Origin: Leptodactylus fallax
Taxonomy: Eukaryota; Chordata; Amphibia; Anura; Leptodactylidae
Assembly: GCA_947044405.1 (NCBI GenBank)
Contig: CAMRHE010000115.1
Coordinates: forward strand, 806,001-870,000
Direction of reading: 5' to 3'
DNA length: 64,000 bases
Shown: piece by piece, positions 47,711 to 58,526 of the stretch
Numbering within the stretch: the first letter of the stretch is position 1
Layout: each line of letters starts with the position of its first letter
Position numbers and translations under genes: made by a program
The notes under the pieces: generated by a model
Database searches by the model: none
What the model was told of the DNA's origin: nothing
The model's input: the letters and a program-made list of their open reading frames with translations, nothing else

Positions 47711-48250
47711 CTTTGCCATTATATATGGACATGTAAATCTTCAAATGTTTACTTGTATAGTATCATGCAATAATTAATCCTTACTGTGTGATGACATTAG
47801 TTACAGTATGAGTACAGTATGGTACTACCATATAATGTGTACACTGATAAAGTGTATGGGTGTACATTTTTATCTATATATATCCCATAAGTATAAACAT
47901 GTGAGCTCCCCTTGACAAAAATCTTGCATTTTCCCCTGTCTAAGTTGAGAATAAAACCTGATGTAACATAATATGATAGATAATGGAATGATCTACAGAG
48001 TTACTCAATTAGTCACTTCAAAACGTTTTAATATACATGTAACTTATCAGAGAAAAATGCTTTCTTCCCCTCTTATCTGGCTTTTTTTCCTCTTTTCCCA
48101 TTTATTGTTAAACTGACTTTGAAAATCCTCTGCTACGCCTGTCTCAAGAGGAACTGCAGGTCATATGACTCAGATTATTCATGTCTATAGAAGTCTATGA
48201 GTGGAGGAGATGGCGTGAGCAGGAGATGAAGAAGAAAGAAGCAGAGACAG
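47711..48250. other. No gene or element seen
   Basis: AT-rich intergenic sequence with short direct repeats of tacagtatg near 47800. Confidence 0.45.
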
Positions 48251-48535
48251 AGGCTAACTCTAGGTTCACACCTGCGCTTGGGTTTCCGTTCTTCGGGTCC
48301 GCTTGGGGACTCGAAAAACGGAAACCCAATCCACTTAAAAAGCGATTACCTGCGGACCCATAGACTATAATGGGGTCCACCCGATTTTTTGCCTGGTTTC
48401 CAGACGAAAAATGCGTAAAGAAAAGTCCTGCTTGCAGCACTTTTCTCTCTGCATTTTTCAAGCAGATTCAGGGACGGAAACCTCCAACAGAATCCAAGCG
48501 CTGGTGTAAAACCATCCTTAGGCTAAAGCTGGAGC
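48251..48535. mobile_element. MITE with aggttcacacctgcgct end
   Basis: ctctaggttcacacctgcgc at the left and caagcgctggtgtaaaacca at the right mirror each other. gggtttccgt.. and acggaaaccc.. occur inside. This is one of the commonest frog MITE phrases. Confidence 0.7.
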
Positions 48536-48560
48536 TAAATAGGAAGTTTGTATCACAGCT

Positions 48561-49320
48561 AATAATAATAATAATAATAAATTTTATTTATATTGTGCCA
48601 ACATATTCTGCAGCACTGTACAATTTGTAGGGTTCAAGTACTGACAAAAAAGATACATTACAAAGAAATATTCAATTCACACACTGGGACTGAGGACCCT
48701 GCTCGCAAGAGCTTACAATCTATGAGATAGAGGGAGTGACACAGGAGGTAGCAGGGGCGGCATCGGAGTTAGCATTGCTTATACAATGGTCAGACAATTT
48801 TGTAATGGAGGTTACTGTCATTACACATATATAAAGCTGTATGAGCCATCACCAGTCATGTCCTTTAACATGCAGATGGTGCCTGGACATATAAAGTTAG
48901 TCTGATACGGCATATCCTGTGATGTAATGCAGGAGCGTGAACAGAGGAGGGTATGTTTTAGGGATTCTAACTACAGAAGGGTTTACATTAAGAGTTGTGC
49001 TAGGCCTGTCTGAAAAGATATGTCTTTAGTTTATGCTTGAAACTGTGGAAATTGGGGGTTAATCTGACAGTCCGGGATAGAGCATTCCAGAGAAGTGGTG
49101 CAACTCGGGTGAAGTCTTGTATACGAGCGTGGGAGGTTCTGATAATAGAGGATGTTAGTCTTAGGTCATCGAGTGAACGGAGAGTACGGGTTGGGTGATA
49201 GACAGAGATGAGTGAGGAAATGTAGGGAGGTGCAGCATTATGGAGAGCCTTGTGGATGAGAGTGATAAGTTTATATTGTATTCTGTATTGAATAGGCAGC
49301 CAATGTAGTGAAGCTAAAGT
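48561..49320 (-). mobile_element. L2/CR1-like LINE 3' end, minus strand
   Basis: It begins with an (AAT)n tract, the LINE 3' tail, then ttgtgccaacatattctgca and gctcgcaagagcttacaatc. Minus-strand translation from about 49315 reads LPIQYRIQYKLITLIHKALH, PPYISSLISVYHPTRTLRS, then FTRVAPLLWNALSRTVRLTP and SFKHKLKTYLFRQA. This is the C-terminal LINE segment homologous to the plus-strand fragment at 21500-21790. Confidence 0.88.
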
Positions 49321-49599
49321 GCTTTATTCACGAAAATACAGGTCAGTACTTCTCTATGAGACAGGGAGGTAGAAAAAGACTCCTCATCCCAGCTCAGGGA
49401 GACCTGCACAGTATGAATAGCATATGCACAGGGGAAAACTGCTCTTGACCGGTAAGCATTCAAACCAATGGGTAGGAACGCCGAGTACTCAACTCCTTAA
49501 ACTGTGTTTGGGTTGCCTTAGAGACACAATAAATGATGTATGGACTCTATGCTTTTGATGCGCCCACAAATTCTATGCAAAAGGGAGTGTTCTTCTTTT

Positions 49600-50856
49600 A
49601 CAAGAAGAAGAAGAACAGCACACCAGTTCTGGGTTTGCTTCTAGGTTCAGATTTTATCATAATCTCTTCAAAAACCATGTGGGTATATAACTTTAGTACA
49701 TGTAGTGTACAATATATTAATGCAACGCTTCGGATAAAAACCCTTTGTCAGGCTGAAAAGAACACATGCACATGTTAGAATCAGTTATGATACATACATT
49801 CAATCACACATAAGTACAATGATGTCATCATACATGAATACATTGATATACACATCAGGGGGAAATACACCCCAGATCAATATCAGGTGATACAGAAGTA
49901 TATGATGATAGGGTTATATACAAGTCAAAGGAGTATATGGCAGAGAGGTCATATGCAAATCAAACATGTGGTTCAAAGAATACATGTCAATATATTTTAT
50001 AATTAGAACATAATTATTACATGTTATTGGATCAGTAATGGTACTATATAGTAAAGCAAATAACATAAAATTGACATTAAAGTATCAGTATTGCCTGAGT
50101 AACCGTGGAATATCATGTCACTGGACTTGATAAATACCATCAAATAAGATCCCAGTGGAAGACCAATTGGTGGAGATGCGATATAGGGATGTCTCATCAT
50201 AAGTGGTGCTGTGGAGCAAATGTAACACCATGTTATAATCTCTAATGCACATACTTGTAACATAGGGGGACACAAGGTTGGGAAGAGGCAGAAGAGTGGA
50301 GGAGATGTGCGGCAAAGTATCGCAATGATACAGTAGAGGAAACATCCCAGGAGGCCGGCACCTGTGGGCATTAAGGGTAGTGAGTACCTTATGGGGAGAC
50401 ATAGGACCTAAAGAAAAACATAAGTCTTCCAGAAGAGAGAGGTATATGTAATGTGAGTGGGAAAAGTGCAACATATAGCCAAGAGAGCCTAAAGAAGGAG
50501 GATATGTGGGGAAGCATATAGAAGGAAATGCAAGCTAAAAACATATGCAAAGAATATTAGCTTAAGGCCATATACTTCTGTATCGCCCGATATTGGTCTA
50601 GGGTGTATTTCCCCTTGACGTGTATATCAATGTATTTATGTATGATGACATCATTGTACTCATGTGTGATTGAATGTATGTACTATAATCGTGCATGTGT
50701 CTTTTTCAGCCTGACAAAGGGTTTTTACCTGAAATGTTGCATTAATATCTGGCACTTGTGCGTTATATACTCACACAGTATATGATGAGATTACAATAAA
50801 ATCTGAACATAGAACCAAACCCAGAACGGGTGTGCTGTTCTAGGTCTTCTTAAATT
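49600..50856. mobile_element. Foldback element with arms of about 280 bp
   Basis: The left arm (agaacagcacaccagttctg, gataaaaaccctttgtcagg, ggggaaatacaccccagatc) is mirrored by the right arm (ctagggtgtatttccccttg, cctgacaaagggtttttacc, ccagaacgggtgtgctgttc). The arms enclose about 0.65 kb. No coding region is supported. Confidence 0.8.
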
Positions 50857-52478
50857 GTGTTGTCCTTTAAGAGATGGCTCCAAATCATCTCCTAGAATTT
50901 ATATTCTTAAAGAGTTTTGATTATTTGGAGAGATAAACTCCTTCATTTTTCTCAGCACTGAAATACCTTTGAACTCATGTGGGATTTGGTTGTTTGGGAT
51001 GAGAGCTGGAACATTACATCTACAGCATTAAAACTGTCACTAATTTTAGCTAATGATGTAAACATACATGTCCTATGAAAACTGACCCATCAAGAGAGGA
51101 AGCTGCTTCAGTAAGAAAAATGTTGGATTCCCGACAGCACTTTACTATTTTGGGGTCATTTGAATAGACATTTCCTGTGATAAGCATGCTGTATAACATT
51201 ACTTCATTTCATATGACCACGTTACTATGAGCTGGTAAAACGTCCTCGGCAAATGACAGAACCGAAGCCTAAAGGGGTTCTCCAGAAAAAAATTGCAATT
51301 GGAAGGGATGCCAGGATGGGTGTAAAGCAAACAAATAAAAAGTCACACTCGCCTATCTCTGGTGATCTATTGTACAACTCTGTTCTCAATGCTTTGGTTC
51401 CAGGCTAGACTGGTGGTGGAGAGGCTCACATAGTAGCAAAGAACCACATATGATGGAGAATTTGATCTGTCACATGATGAACAGTAACATCCATTGAGTT
51501 ATAAAGAACTTTGTTGGGCACCGTTCTGGTGTCTGCCATTTTACTGCAAAAAAGAGATCTGCATGCTGCGATATGTTTTTTCCAGTAAATGTGATGAAAT
51601 ATGTGACAGAGATGCTGAACTAAACCTCTGAGGTTAATGTGAGCTCAGCCTTACTATGTCTACCCTACAATGTTATCAGTAACTGTAAGACTATGGGAAG
51701 GGAGCAGAGAGTTGGAAATGGACTCCAATCCCTATCATTTCTATAATAAACTGAACAAGTGCAGGTGCTAAACTGTAGACATTAAAGGGATCTCCAGGCT
51801 TTTCATATTGAAGCCTGGATCATGAATATCAGCTCAGTGGGGGTCTGACATTGGGGGTCCGACATCTGGCACTTCCACCAATCATCTGATACGATGAGCC
51901 GCCCACGCCAGTGCTATACAGTGGACAGAACGTAAGCAGACTGTACAGCAAGAGTATGTGCAGTGAGAGTCAGTCCTTATGTGTTGAAGCACATAGAGAG
52001 GGATTATAAGAGAGGACCTCCCTCTATGATGTCCATATATGATGGGGTTGTAGATATAAGAAGAACCCTTTATATATGGTACTAAATAGTAGAATGATGA
52101 TTGGAAGATACACGTAGCACCACAGTTTCTCTTAAGTCTTTTTATTGTTTTATAATGCACATGGTGACCGGTGCTTACGTATTTTGAGGCATACCACCGC
52201 TTAGTCATAGCAATATTATTATTATGGATCTGGCAGTAACTGTAGAACTTTCTCAATACTTTCAATTATTCCAAATACTAACTATATTTCAAGCAGTGTA
52301 GTACACCCCATGACAAGTAGGTGGCATTATTAGACTCTTCTCAAGAATAGAAAACAGTGAGACGCCCAGGGGCTCATGTGCTATGTACATATGTGCTATG
52401 TACTTATATGCTATGCCATTATCATTGGCACTTAGTAACTAATTTGAGACATAAAAAATTATTATATTAAAGGTATCA
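50857..52478. other. No gene; MITE fragments
   Basis: aaaggggttctccagaaaaa at 51271 and aaagggatctccaggctttt at 51784 are MITE-type starts. tcattatgcacatggtgacc-type text near 52155 belongs to a further family. No exon was seen. Confidence 0.45.
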
Positions 52479-52479
52479 A

Positions 52480-52830
52480 TATCACATTGGCAGGTGTCTG
52501 ACACCTGGGACCACTACAACAACTGGCTCCAGTTCGGTAAGCACAACTTCTTTTTCACAGGCTGTCATATCGCATTTATTAGCCACATGGCTTGTTTGCA
52601 GCTCAGTCCCATTCAAGTGAATGAGACTGAGCTGCAATACCAAGCACAGCTGCTATGCAATAGAAGATACTGTGCTTGGTATCCAATAAAAAGGCAACAG
52701 TGCTGAGTGTTGCTGCCTCTTCATAGAGCTGATCGGTGGTGGTGCTGGGTGTCAGACCCCACCAATCTGAAACTGGTGACATATCTAAAGGATGCGTCAT
52801 CAGAATTAAATTCCCTTTCAATTAAAGACC
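52480..52830. mobile_element. cctatcc-type MITE copy
   Basis: attggcaggtgtctgacacc at the left and gctgggtgtcagaccccacc at the right, with ttcagttcggtaagcac-type and cattcaagtgaatgagactg centre, mark the family. Confidence 0.55.
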
Positions 52831-53231
52831 ACTGTTTGAGCTGCTATCCTACCCTGTTTCACCGAAAATAAGACAGCGTCTTATATTAATTTTTGCTCCC
52901 AAAGATGTGCTGTGTCTTATTTTCAGGGGATGTCTTATTTTTTTTTCAATGAAGAAGAATTCACATTTATTGCTGAACAAAAAAATGAACATTTATTATA
53001 TACGGTACTGTACAGTAGTTGTCATCACAAACCAGCATAACCAGACAAACTGTGAATCCTATCAAGAATTTCTTACTACTACCGCACCATTATTTCCATG
53101 TACAACAATTAACAGTATGGTACATTTACCAATATTTACGGTACGAATAGAAAGTAAAATTTATTCAATGACAGTTATGTCATCATCTTCTAGGACATCA
53201 TCATAACAATCCAAACCATTAATTTCCCTTC

Positions 53232-54125
53232 ACACAGTATCATGCCCCATAGTGGCCCCTGCACACAGTATCATATCCCATAGTGGCCCCTGCACACAGT
53301 ATCATGTCCCATAGTGGCCCCATAGTGGCCCCTGCACACAGTATCATGTCCCATAGTGGCCCCTGCACACAGTATCATTCCCCATAGTGGCCCCTGCACA
53401 CAGTATTATATCCCATAGTGGCCCCTGCACACAGTATTATATACCATAGTGGCCCCTGCACACAGTATCATGTTCCATAGTGACCCCTGCACACAGTATC
53501 ATGTCCCATAGTGGCCCCTGCACACAGTATCATGTCCCATAGTGGCCCCTGCACACAGTATCATGTCCCATAGTGGCCCCTGCACACAGTATCATGTCCC
53601 ATAGTGGCCCCTGCACACAGTATCATTCCCCATAGTGGCCCCTGCACACAGTATCATGTCCCATAGTGGCCCCTGCACACAGTATCATTCCCCATAGTGG
53701 CCCCTGCACACAGTATCATGTCCCATAGTGGCCCCTGCACACAGTATTATGCTCCATAGTGGCCCCTGCACACAGTATCATGCCCCATAGTGGCCCCTGC
53801 ACACAGTATCATGTCCCATAGTGGCCCCTGCACACAGTATTATGCCCCATAGTGGCCCCTGCACACAGTATCATGTCCCATAGTGGCCCCTGCACACAGT
53901 ATCATGCCCCATAGTGGCCCCTGCACACAGTATCATGTCCCATAGTGACCCCTGTACACAGTATCATGTCCCATAGTGGCCCCTGCATACAGTATTATTC
54001 CCCATAGTGGCCCCTGCACACAGTATCATTCCCCATAGTGGCCCCTGCACTGAGTATTTTGCCCCATAGTGGCCCCTGCACACACTATTATTCCCCATAG
54101 TGGCCCCTGCACACACTATTATATG
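53232..54125. repeat. Minisatellite of about 29 units of 31 bp
   Basis: The unit reads acagtatcatgtcccatagt followed by ggcccctgcac. Variants alternate between atcatgtccc, atcattcccc and attatgcccc. One unit near 53320 is a short partial duplication. Copies are highly similar, so the array is young or homogenised. Confidence 0.97.
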
Positions 54126-54153
54126 TCCCATTGTGGACCACCCTTGAACAATT

Positions 54154-54191
54154 ATTATAGTCTGGGGTCTTTTCAGACCCCAGAGTATAAT
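54154..54191. repeat. Hairpin with 17-bp stem
   Basis: attatagtctggggtct pairs with agaccccagagtataat, with one mismatch and a 4-nt loop. Confidence 0.9.
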
Positions 54192-54448
54192 GATCGGATA
54201 CCCAGGGGAGGATAGAAACATAAAAAAACAACGTTGCTTACCTGTTCCTCTCTCCGGTCCACTCCCTGCTACTTCGGCCTTCTTCAATGTTGGACCAGGC
54301 CGGCGTCAAGTGATGCGGGCCGGCGTCACGACGCAAAATGACGTCCGCTGACGTCTGCGACGTCACCAAACAGGCCCGAAGCCTGGAGAAGCGTAGGAGA
54401 GGTAAGTACATTGTTTTTTATGTTCCCCCACCTCCCGGGCCTCCGATT

Positions 54449-54488
54449 ATTATACTCCGGGGTCTTTTCAAAGACCCCGGAGTATAAT
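54449..54488. repeat. Perfect hairpin, 19-bp stem and 2-nt loop
   Basis: attatactccggggtcttt (54449-54467) is exactly complementary to aaagaccccggagtataat (54470-54488). Confidence 0.95.
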
Positions 54489-54671
54489 GATAGCAGTGAT
54501 TGTGGGGTTCGGCCCGCGGCCTCACATACCGTATGTTCTGTTCGGGAATGCTGCGAAACGAAACGTCTCCTACGTCTTACTTTCGGGGGATGCCTTATAT
54601 TGGGCAATTCTACGAAACCTCTCCTATGTCTTACTTTTGGGGGGTGTCTTATTTTCGGGGGAATCACGGTA

Positions 54672-55804
54672 ACATGTCCATGTATTAATATGGAACCAGG
54701 TAAATTTACCTTTGTAATGATTTCATTTTATAGAAATTGTATATTTGCTAACTTGTTTGGTGCAGTTGTATGCATGCTCCATGGACTTGGGATTCTTAGT
54801 ATATGCTGATCTGTGAGTCTATAGTAGTAAAGCTGGACAAGAATTATGTGCTCTTGGATTCAGGGTGTTGGAGTATCATGTGCTCTCCCACCCATCTCAA
54901 GTCTATTAAAATACTTGAAGATTTTTGAGCTGGAATCCCATACATCTACATCTACCGATGTGTTCATCTTTATCTTAGCTTGAATTTGGTTAGTACTCAA
55001 TGTCATGAAACAAATTCAATACAATGTGGCAACATGCTGATAAAGTCCCTAACAAGCTGCAACTCACCAAATAACCACAGGGTGGCCAGACACAGACACA
55101 TAAAGGATAAACATCTTATGACATAATATCACAAAATCATGCTTTTTTTGAAAAGCTAGTCATCTCACCTGCTCATTGAAAATGGTTGTTGTGTGTTATG
55201 CTACTTGTCTTTAGTAAGTGGTGCCAGTTAGCTAACCATATTTTCTCTTACTTTGCTGTGACTACTGCCACAAGGAACACATGTGCTTCAAGAGATATAT
55301 AAATAAATATATACATTATATATGTATATACCTGTAGGTCCATGTTACGTTACTGTGACCCAAACAGGACAGTCCTGCAGTCAACATGTGGTGTTACATC
55401 AGATATGCAGTTAAAAACTATATATAGCAGCAAAAACATAACATGGACAATATATTAAATGAAATTCAGATGAGGGAGAAAAACCAGAGGTCACTATTGG
55501 GTTTCAGCCCTCTTATACTCTTAAGTTATATACAGACAGGCAATTTTTTTTTTTGCTGCAACTGAAGCTGCAGAGATTAACAGCAAATAGTTTCATGTAT
55601 TTGCAAGACAGCAAAGTTTCTTGCTCAGACTGTTATATACAGTAAATGGCTATAAGACAGACTGGTTTAGCACTGTTTGGCCATTACTAAGCTGAATGGA
55701 TCTCAAAGAAAAGCTGAGAAGGGCTTTAAAGTAAAACCAACAGATTCCAATGCTAGCATGATAACCCAAACAGATCAGCTGTTGCAGCAGCCTCTGGGTA
55801 TTGG
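54672..55804. other. No gene or clear element seen
   Basis: Ordinary intergenic sequence with TATA-rich runs near 55300-55330. No exon was recognised. Confidence 0.45.
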
Positions 55805-56852
55805 CAGGGTCGGACTGGCCCACCGGGGAACCGGTGAATCCCCCGGTGGGCCCCGAGCCCCGACTATTAGTACTCATTTTGCCAATGCAAAGGTCAAGGG
55901 TCTGATCGGGACGGTCAGGGGCCCAATCGGCTCCTGACCATCCTGATCGGGCCCCTGACCAATGGACAGTGTCGTAACGATCGTGGCCAGAGGCAGTGTC
56001 GGACTGGGATGTCTAGGGCCCACCAGTAGAATTGCTTCTAGGGGCCCGCCATCAGGACCCCTGCAGATCAGCGGTACTGAGACAGGGCGGCAAAAGGTAA
56101 TAACATGTTGGGAGCCATGTTGCTCACCCACCATACCATGTGCACCACTGCAGTACCTAAACCCACTGCTACACCCTGTATGGCAAGTGAACAGCATGGC
56201 TCTTAGAATTGTTACCTGTAGCCGCACTGTCCTGTAAAAGCTGATCTACAGAGGTCCTGGCTATTGTATCATCGCAGATGTAATATTGCTGGCCATCAAT
56301 ATTAGAAATATGGATAAATCCTTTGAAGAGGTTGTCCAGGAATTGGCGCAACCCATGTCCCTTGCGGGAGGTGTAAAATAAAAAAATAAAAAATCATACT
56401 CACCTGTCCCTGGCGTTCCGTTGTCCGCTGCCAGTGTCCTTTCAGTCTCGTGCCGGCGACTCCTTGCTGGGAGTCCTGCACCTCATGTGACCGCTAAGAC
56501 CAATTAGGTACAGGATTTCCAGAAATGAGGGGCCACCATGAGACCGAACAGATAGAGGCAGGGGACAATGAGGTGCTGGGGACAGGCGAGTATGCTTTTT
56601 TTGAAATTTTTTTTTTATTTATACACCTCCCTGGCGGCCGCCACAGTGGTCGCTCTAGTTTATGGACAACCTCTTTTAAGGGGTTGTCTGGGCCAAATTT
56701 TTTTATGGCCACTTCACTGGTTCCCCCATACGGTGGCCTCTTCACTGGTCCCCCATACTGTATGGGGAACAGTGATGGAGCCATTATATTGTGTGGGAGC
56801 AGAGATGGGGGATAACATCCTATGGAGGGGACATTAAACTGTGTGTGGGGCA

Positions 56853-57273
56853 TATTAAAGGGGTTGTCCAGAGTTACCTTTTTTATGGCCTATGGTCAGG
56901 ATTGGCCATAAATACCTGATCAGTATGGGGCTGACACACGGCCCTATCAGCTGTTCGGAGCCACTTCCGGCACCCGTTCTGTACACAACACAAGGCCGGA
57001 AGCAGAAAGATCCATCCGATGTTTAGTTTCCCGGTGTCTTCACTGCAGCTCAATTCCTACTGACTTCAATAAGTGCTGAGATGTAGTGAAGGTGCCCGGC
57101 TAATACACAGTGGACAGAGCTTTCTGCTTCTGGCCCTGTATTGTGTACAGGAAGGGCGCCAGAAGTGGCTCCATACAGCTGATCAGTCCGGGGTCAGCCC
57201 CGTACAGATAAGATATCTATGGCCTATCCTGAGGATAAACCATAACAAATTATGCCTGGACAACCCCTTTAAT
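56853..57273. mobile_element. TTAAAGGGG-type MITE nested in the left arm
   Basis: The left end ttaaaggggttgtccagagt and right end ctggacaacccctttaa mirror each other. The inverted counterpart lies at about 59612-60030 in the right arm. Confidence 0.75.
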
Positions 57274-57296
57274 ATACCCCCCTAATGAGCCACACT

Positions 57297-57704
57297 TTAG
57301 AGAGGTTGTCCAATATAATTTTTGTCTTTTTTATAATTAGTCCGGGAGAAGTTAATCTTCCCCCCAAAAAACAAACACATACTAAACATACTCACCTGTC
57401 CCCGATGCTCCGGTGTCAGCAGGTCCCAGCACGGTCCGGTCCTGCTTCTCCGCTGTCTTCTTTTGCCGGAAGTCCTCACTGGCTGTGACGTCCCAGGTCC
57501 CTTCCTTTAGGCCGCTGATTGGCTTCAGGGGTCATGTGACGTCACAGGTAGTCAAGTGCAGGGGAAACTTGCGCTGGAAGATAACAGAGCTGCAGGCCGA
57601 ACCGCACTGGGAGACACTGGGGACAGGAGAGAAAGTTTTTTTTTTTTTTTTACCTGCCCCAGTGTAATTTAAAAAAAAAGGTTATCCTGCACAACCCCTT
57701 TAAT
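57297..57704. mobile_element. Second nested MITE in the left arm
   Basis: tttagagaggttgtccaata at the left and ctgcacaacccctttaat at the right mirror each other. The counterpart lies at about 59195-59590 in the right arm. Overlapping ORFs of about 90 residues on opposite strands in the two arms are the same text. Confidence 0.7.
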
Positions 57705-58362
57705 GTCCCCCAGGCTATTGGCCTCCATCACTGCCCCTCCAATGACCCCATCAATGGTCCCCATACAGTATAGGGGGCCAGTGAGGGGGCCCGCAATATT
57801 GATGTTTATATACCCATACAGTGGCCCCTTCACCGGTCTCCCCTATAGCAGTATTGGAGTTTCTGCGACTTAGGTATTGTTATGCTGGAGCCCTAGAGCA
57901 GGCTCCAGCATAACAATACAGTGAGAAATTAGCTGGGGTGGGAGGAGGGGGGGGATTACAACTCTCAACAGACCCAAAGCATCTTGAGTTGTTAGGGGTT
58001 GTAGTTATCAGAGTTGTCAGTGAAGTTGAAAGATTTGGGGGCAAAATAGGGGGAAAAGTTCTTTTTTTGTTTGCGTGGTTAAGTTGTACTTACCTTTCAC
58101 ACTGCTGGTCTGGGCTGCTATGCAGAAACCTGCCGCTGCGCACAGCATCAGTACGTCAGTGACTGCAACTGGATTGGTTCCAACGGCTGCCCATCAGGAT
58201 CCCCCTACCCCCTCCCTAGAGTGAATTATTGATAGTGACGGTTATGGGTGCTGCAGCGATATCTCAGATACTTGAAAGTGATACAGCTTTAGTACCCACA
58301 ACCGCAGTTGTCAAGAACATGGTGAATGAGCAGCGCAGCGCCCACCATGTAAACAATACTTG

Positions 58363-58526
58363 GACAGCTGTGTTGGGGCCACTGAGGAGCATATAATGCT
58401 GTGTGGGGGCCACTGTGATCATATAATGCTGTGTTGGGACCACTGCGGAGCATATAATGCTGTGTTGGGGCCACTGCGGAACATATAATGCTGTGTTGGG
58501 GACATTGCGGAGCATATTATACTATT
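58363..58526. repeat. Palindrome spacer: minisatellite of about 5 units
   Basis: The units read agcatataatgctgtgttgg followed by ggccactgcgg, about 31 bp. The reverse complement, acagcattatatgctccgca then gtggccccaac, matches the unit at 45650-46235. Confidence 0.9.

Larger units (their letters stand above)
52852..54669. mobile_element. TA-flanked transposon-like element, about 1.8 kb
   Basis: The left end ccctgtttcaccgaaaataa and the reverse complement of the right end, ccgtgattcccccgaaaata, form a TIR of about 24 bp. TA lies immediately outside both ends (52850-52851 and 54670-54671), as in Tc1/mariner-type insertions. The interior holds a 29-unit minisatellite and two long hairpins. No transposase was seen. 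The superfamily assignment is an inference from the TA flanks. Confidence 0.7.
55994..58362 (+). repeat. Left arm of the giant palindrome
   Basis: It pairs with 58527-60875. Anchors: 55994 with 60875, 58235 with 58654 and 58362 with 58527. The position sums are 116869 at the outer end and 116889 at the inner end, so the arms differ by only about 20 bp net. The arm contains nested MITEs at about 56853-57273 and 57297-57704. Confidence 0.92.

Noticed and set aside
53232..54125. A regular 31-bp array that could be mistaken for a CRISPR
   Set aside because: Units are contiguous without unique spacers, sit inside a eukaryotic transposon-like element, and no cas-like gene is present.
55874..56237. 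Overlapping ORFs of about 90-117 residues duplicated at 60632-60907
   Set aside because: They are the mirrored ends of the palindrome, open on both strands by chance, with no domain.
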